Positions 63,958 to 64,000 of a DNA stretch of 64,000 bases are shown here, in pieces. Source of the DNA: VAXT01 sp963850415 (lineage in GTDB: Bacteria > Actinomycetota > Thermoleophilia > Gaiellales > Gaiellaceae); assembly GCA_963850415.1 (NCBI GenBank), contig CAWKLE010000003.1, forward strand, positions 1 to 64,000. Reading direction: 5' to 3'. The notes below the pieces were generated by a model. That model saw nothing but the letters and a program-made list of their open reading frames with translations, made no database searches and was not told the DNA's origin. The translations under genes and the position numbers were made by a program. The number at the start of each line of letters is the position of its first letter. The stretch's first letter is position 1.

Positions 63958-64000
63958 GTGGCCGACTCGGCGCGTGAGCGGATCCAGAAGCACCTCGTGA
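63958..64000 (+). CDS. Start of a gene cut by the right edge
   Basis: A GTG at 63958 opens a frame MADSARERIQKHLV running off the window. Divergent from the response regulator by 44 bp. Too short to identify; a chance frame is possible. Confidence 0.3.
   Translation, partial: MADSARERIQKHLV

Overview
The window is GC-rich, densely packed bacterial chromosome, most likely from an uncultured high-GC actinobacterium of the Thermoleophilia type (Gaiellales or Solirubrobacterales). This is inferred from gene order, codon use, frequent GTG starts, a LexA box of the CGAAC-N4-GTTCG class and the protein families; no rRNA is present to settle it. Overlapping start/stop junctions (ATGA, GTGA, TAATG) are the rule.

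Layout. 0-4 kb: transcription/translation block read leftward (tRNA-Met, rpmG, secE, nusG, rplK, rplA, rplJ, rplL), with rpoB expected just off the left edge. 4-10 kb: a small zinc-ribbon gene, AzlC/AzlD amino-acid exporter, a HhH DNA glycosylase and a hydantoinase/oxoprolinase pair. 9.8-14 kb: an ABC exporter with one ATPase and two duplicated permease pairs. 14-24.3 kb: metabolic and stress genes (GST-like, HEAT repeats, a MazF-type toxin with RHH antitoxin, MetE-like methyltransferase, citrate-synthase-like lyase, acyl-CoA ligase, multicopper oxidase, MFS pump, esterase). 24.3-28.2 kb: an accessory-looking stretch with a membrane protein, two HEPN-like genes, an HD-GYP regulator, a 21-residue ORF and a DnaA-box-like cluster. 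28.2-34.5 kb: LuxR regulator and an oligopeptide ABC importer operon. 34.5-41 kb: principal sigma factor, topoisomerase III, PlsC-like acyltransferase, 5'-3' exonuclease, histone-deacetylase-like hydrolase. 41-45 kb: quinol-type nitric oxide reductase, RsgA, VOC protein. 45-52.9 kb: two giant ATPase signalling proteins (cyclase-STAND and MalT-like LuxR), a cupin and a RsbRD-like protein. 52.9-58.8 kb: alpha-glucosidase with a sugar ABC importer. 58.8-64 kb: RNase P RNA, zinc-ribbon, LexA with its own SOS box, tRNA-Leu, TldD/PmbA, SecG and a single-domain response regulator.

Eleven single-base indels break nine otherwise well-conserved genes, including lexA and a peptide-binding protein. Ten are +1 insertions, and most can be repaired by deleting one A on the coding strand. 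Repaired lengths are all whole numbers of codons and repaired ends fit the neighbours. I therefore read most of them as sequence or assembly errors rather than decay, but they need checking.

Other things worth attention are a 22-bp palindromic element present twice 38 kb apart, an L10 protein with a long acidic repeat tail, micro-ORFs with strong ribosome binding sites (before rsgA, between permeases, beside HD-GYP), a HEPN-like gene pair, and a multicopper oxidase carrying an internal CPMHP metal-binding insert.
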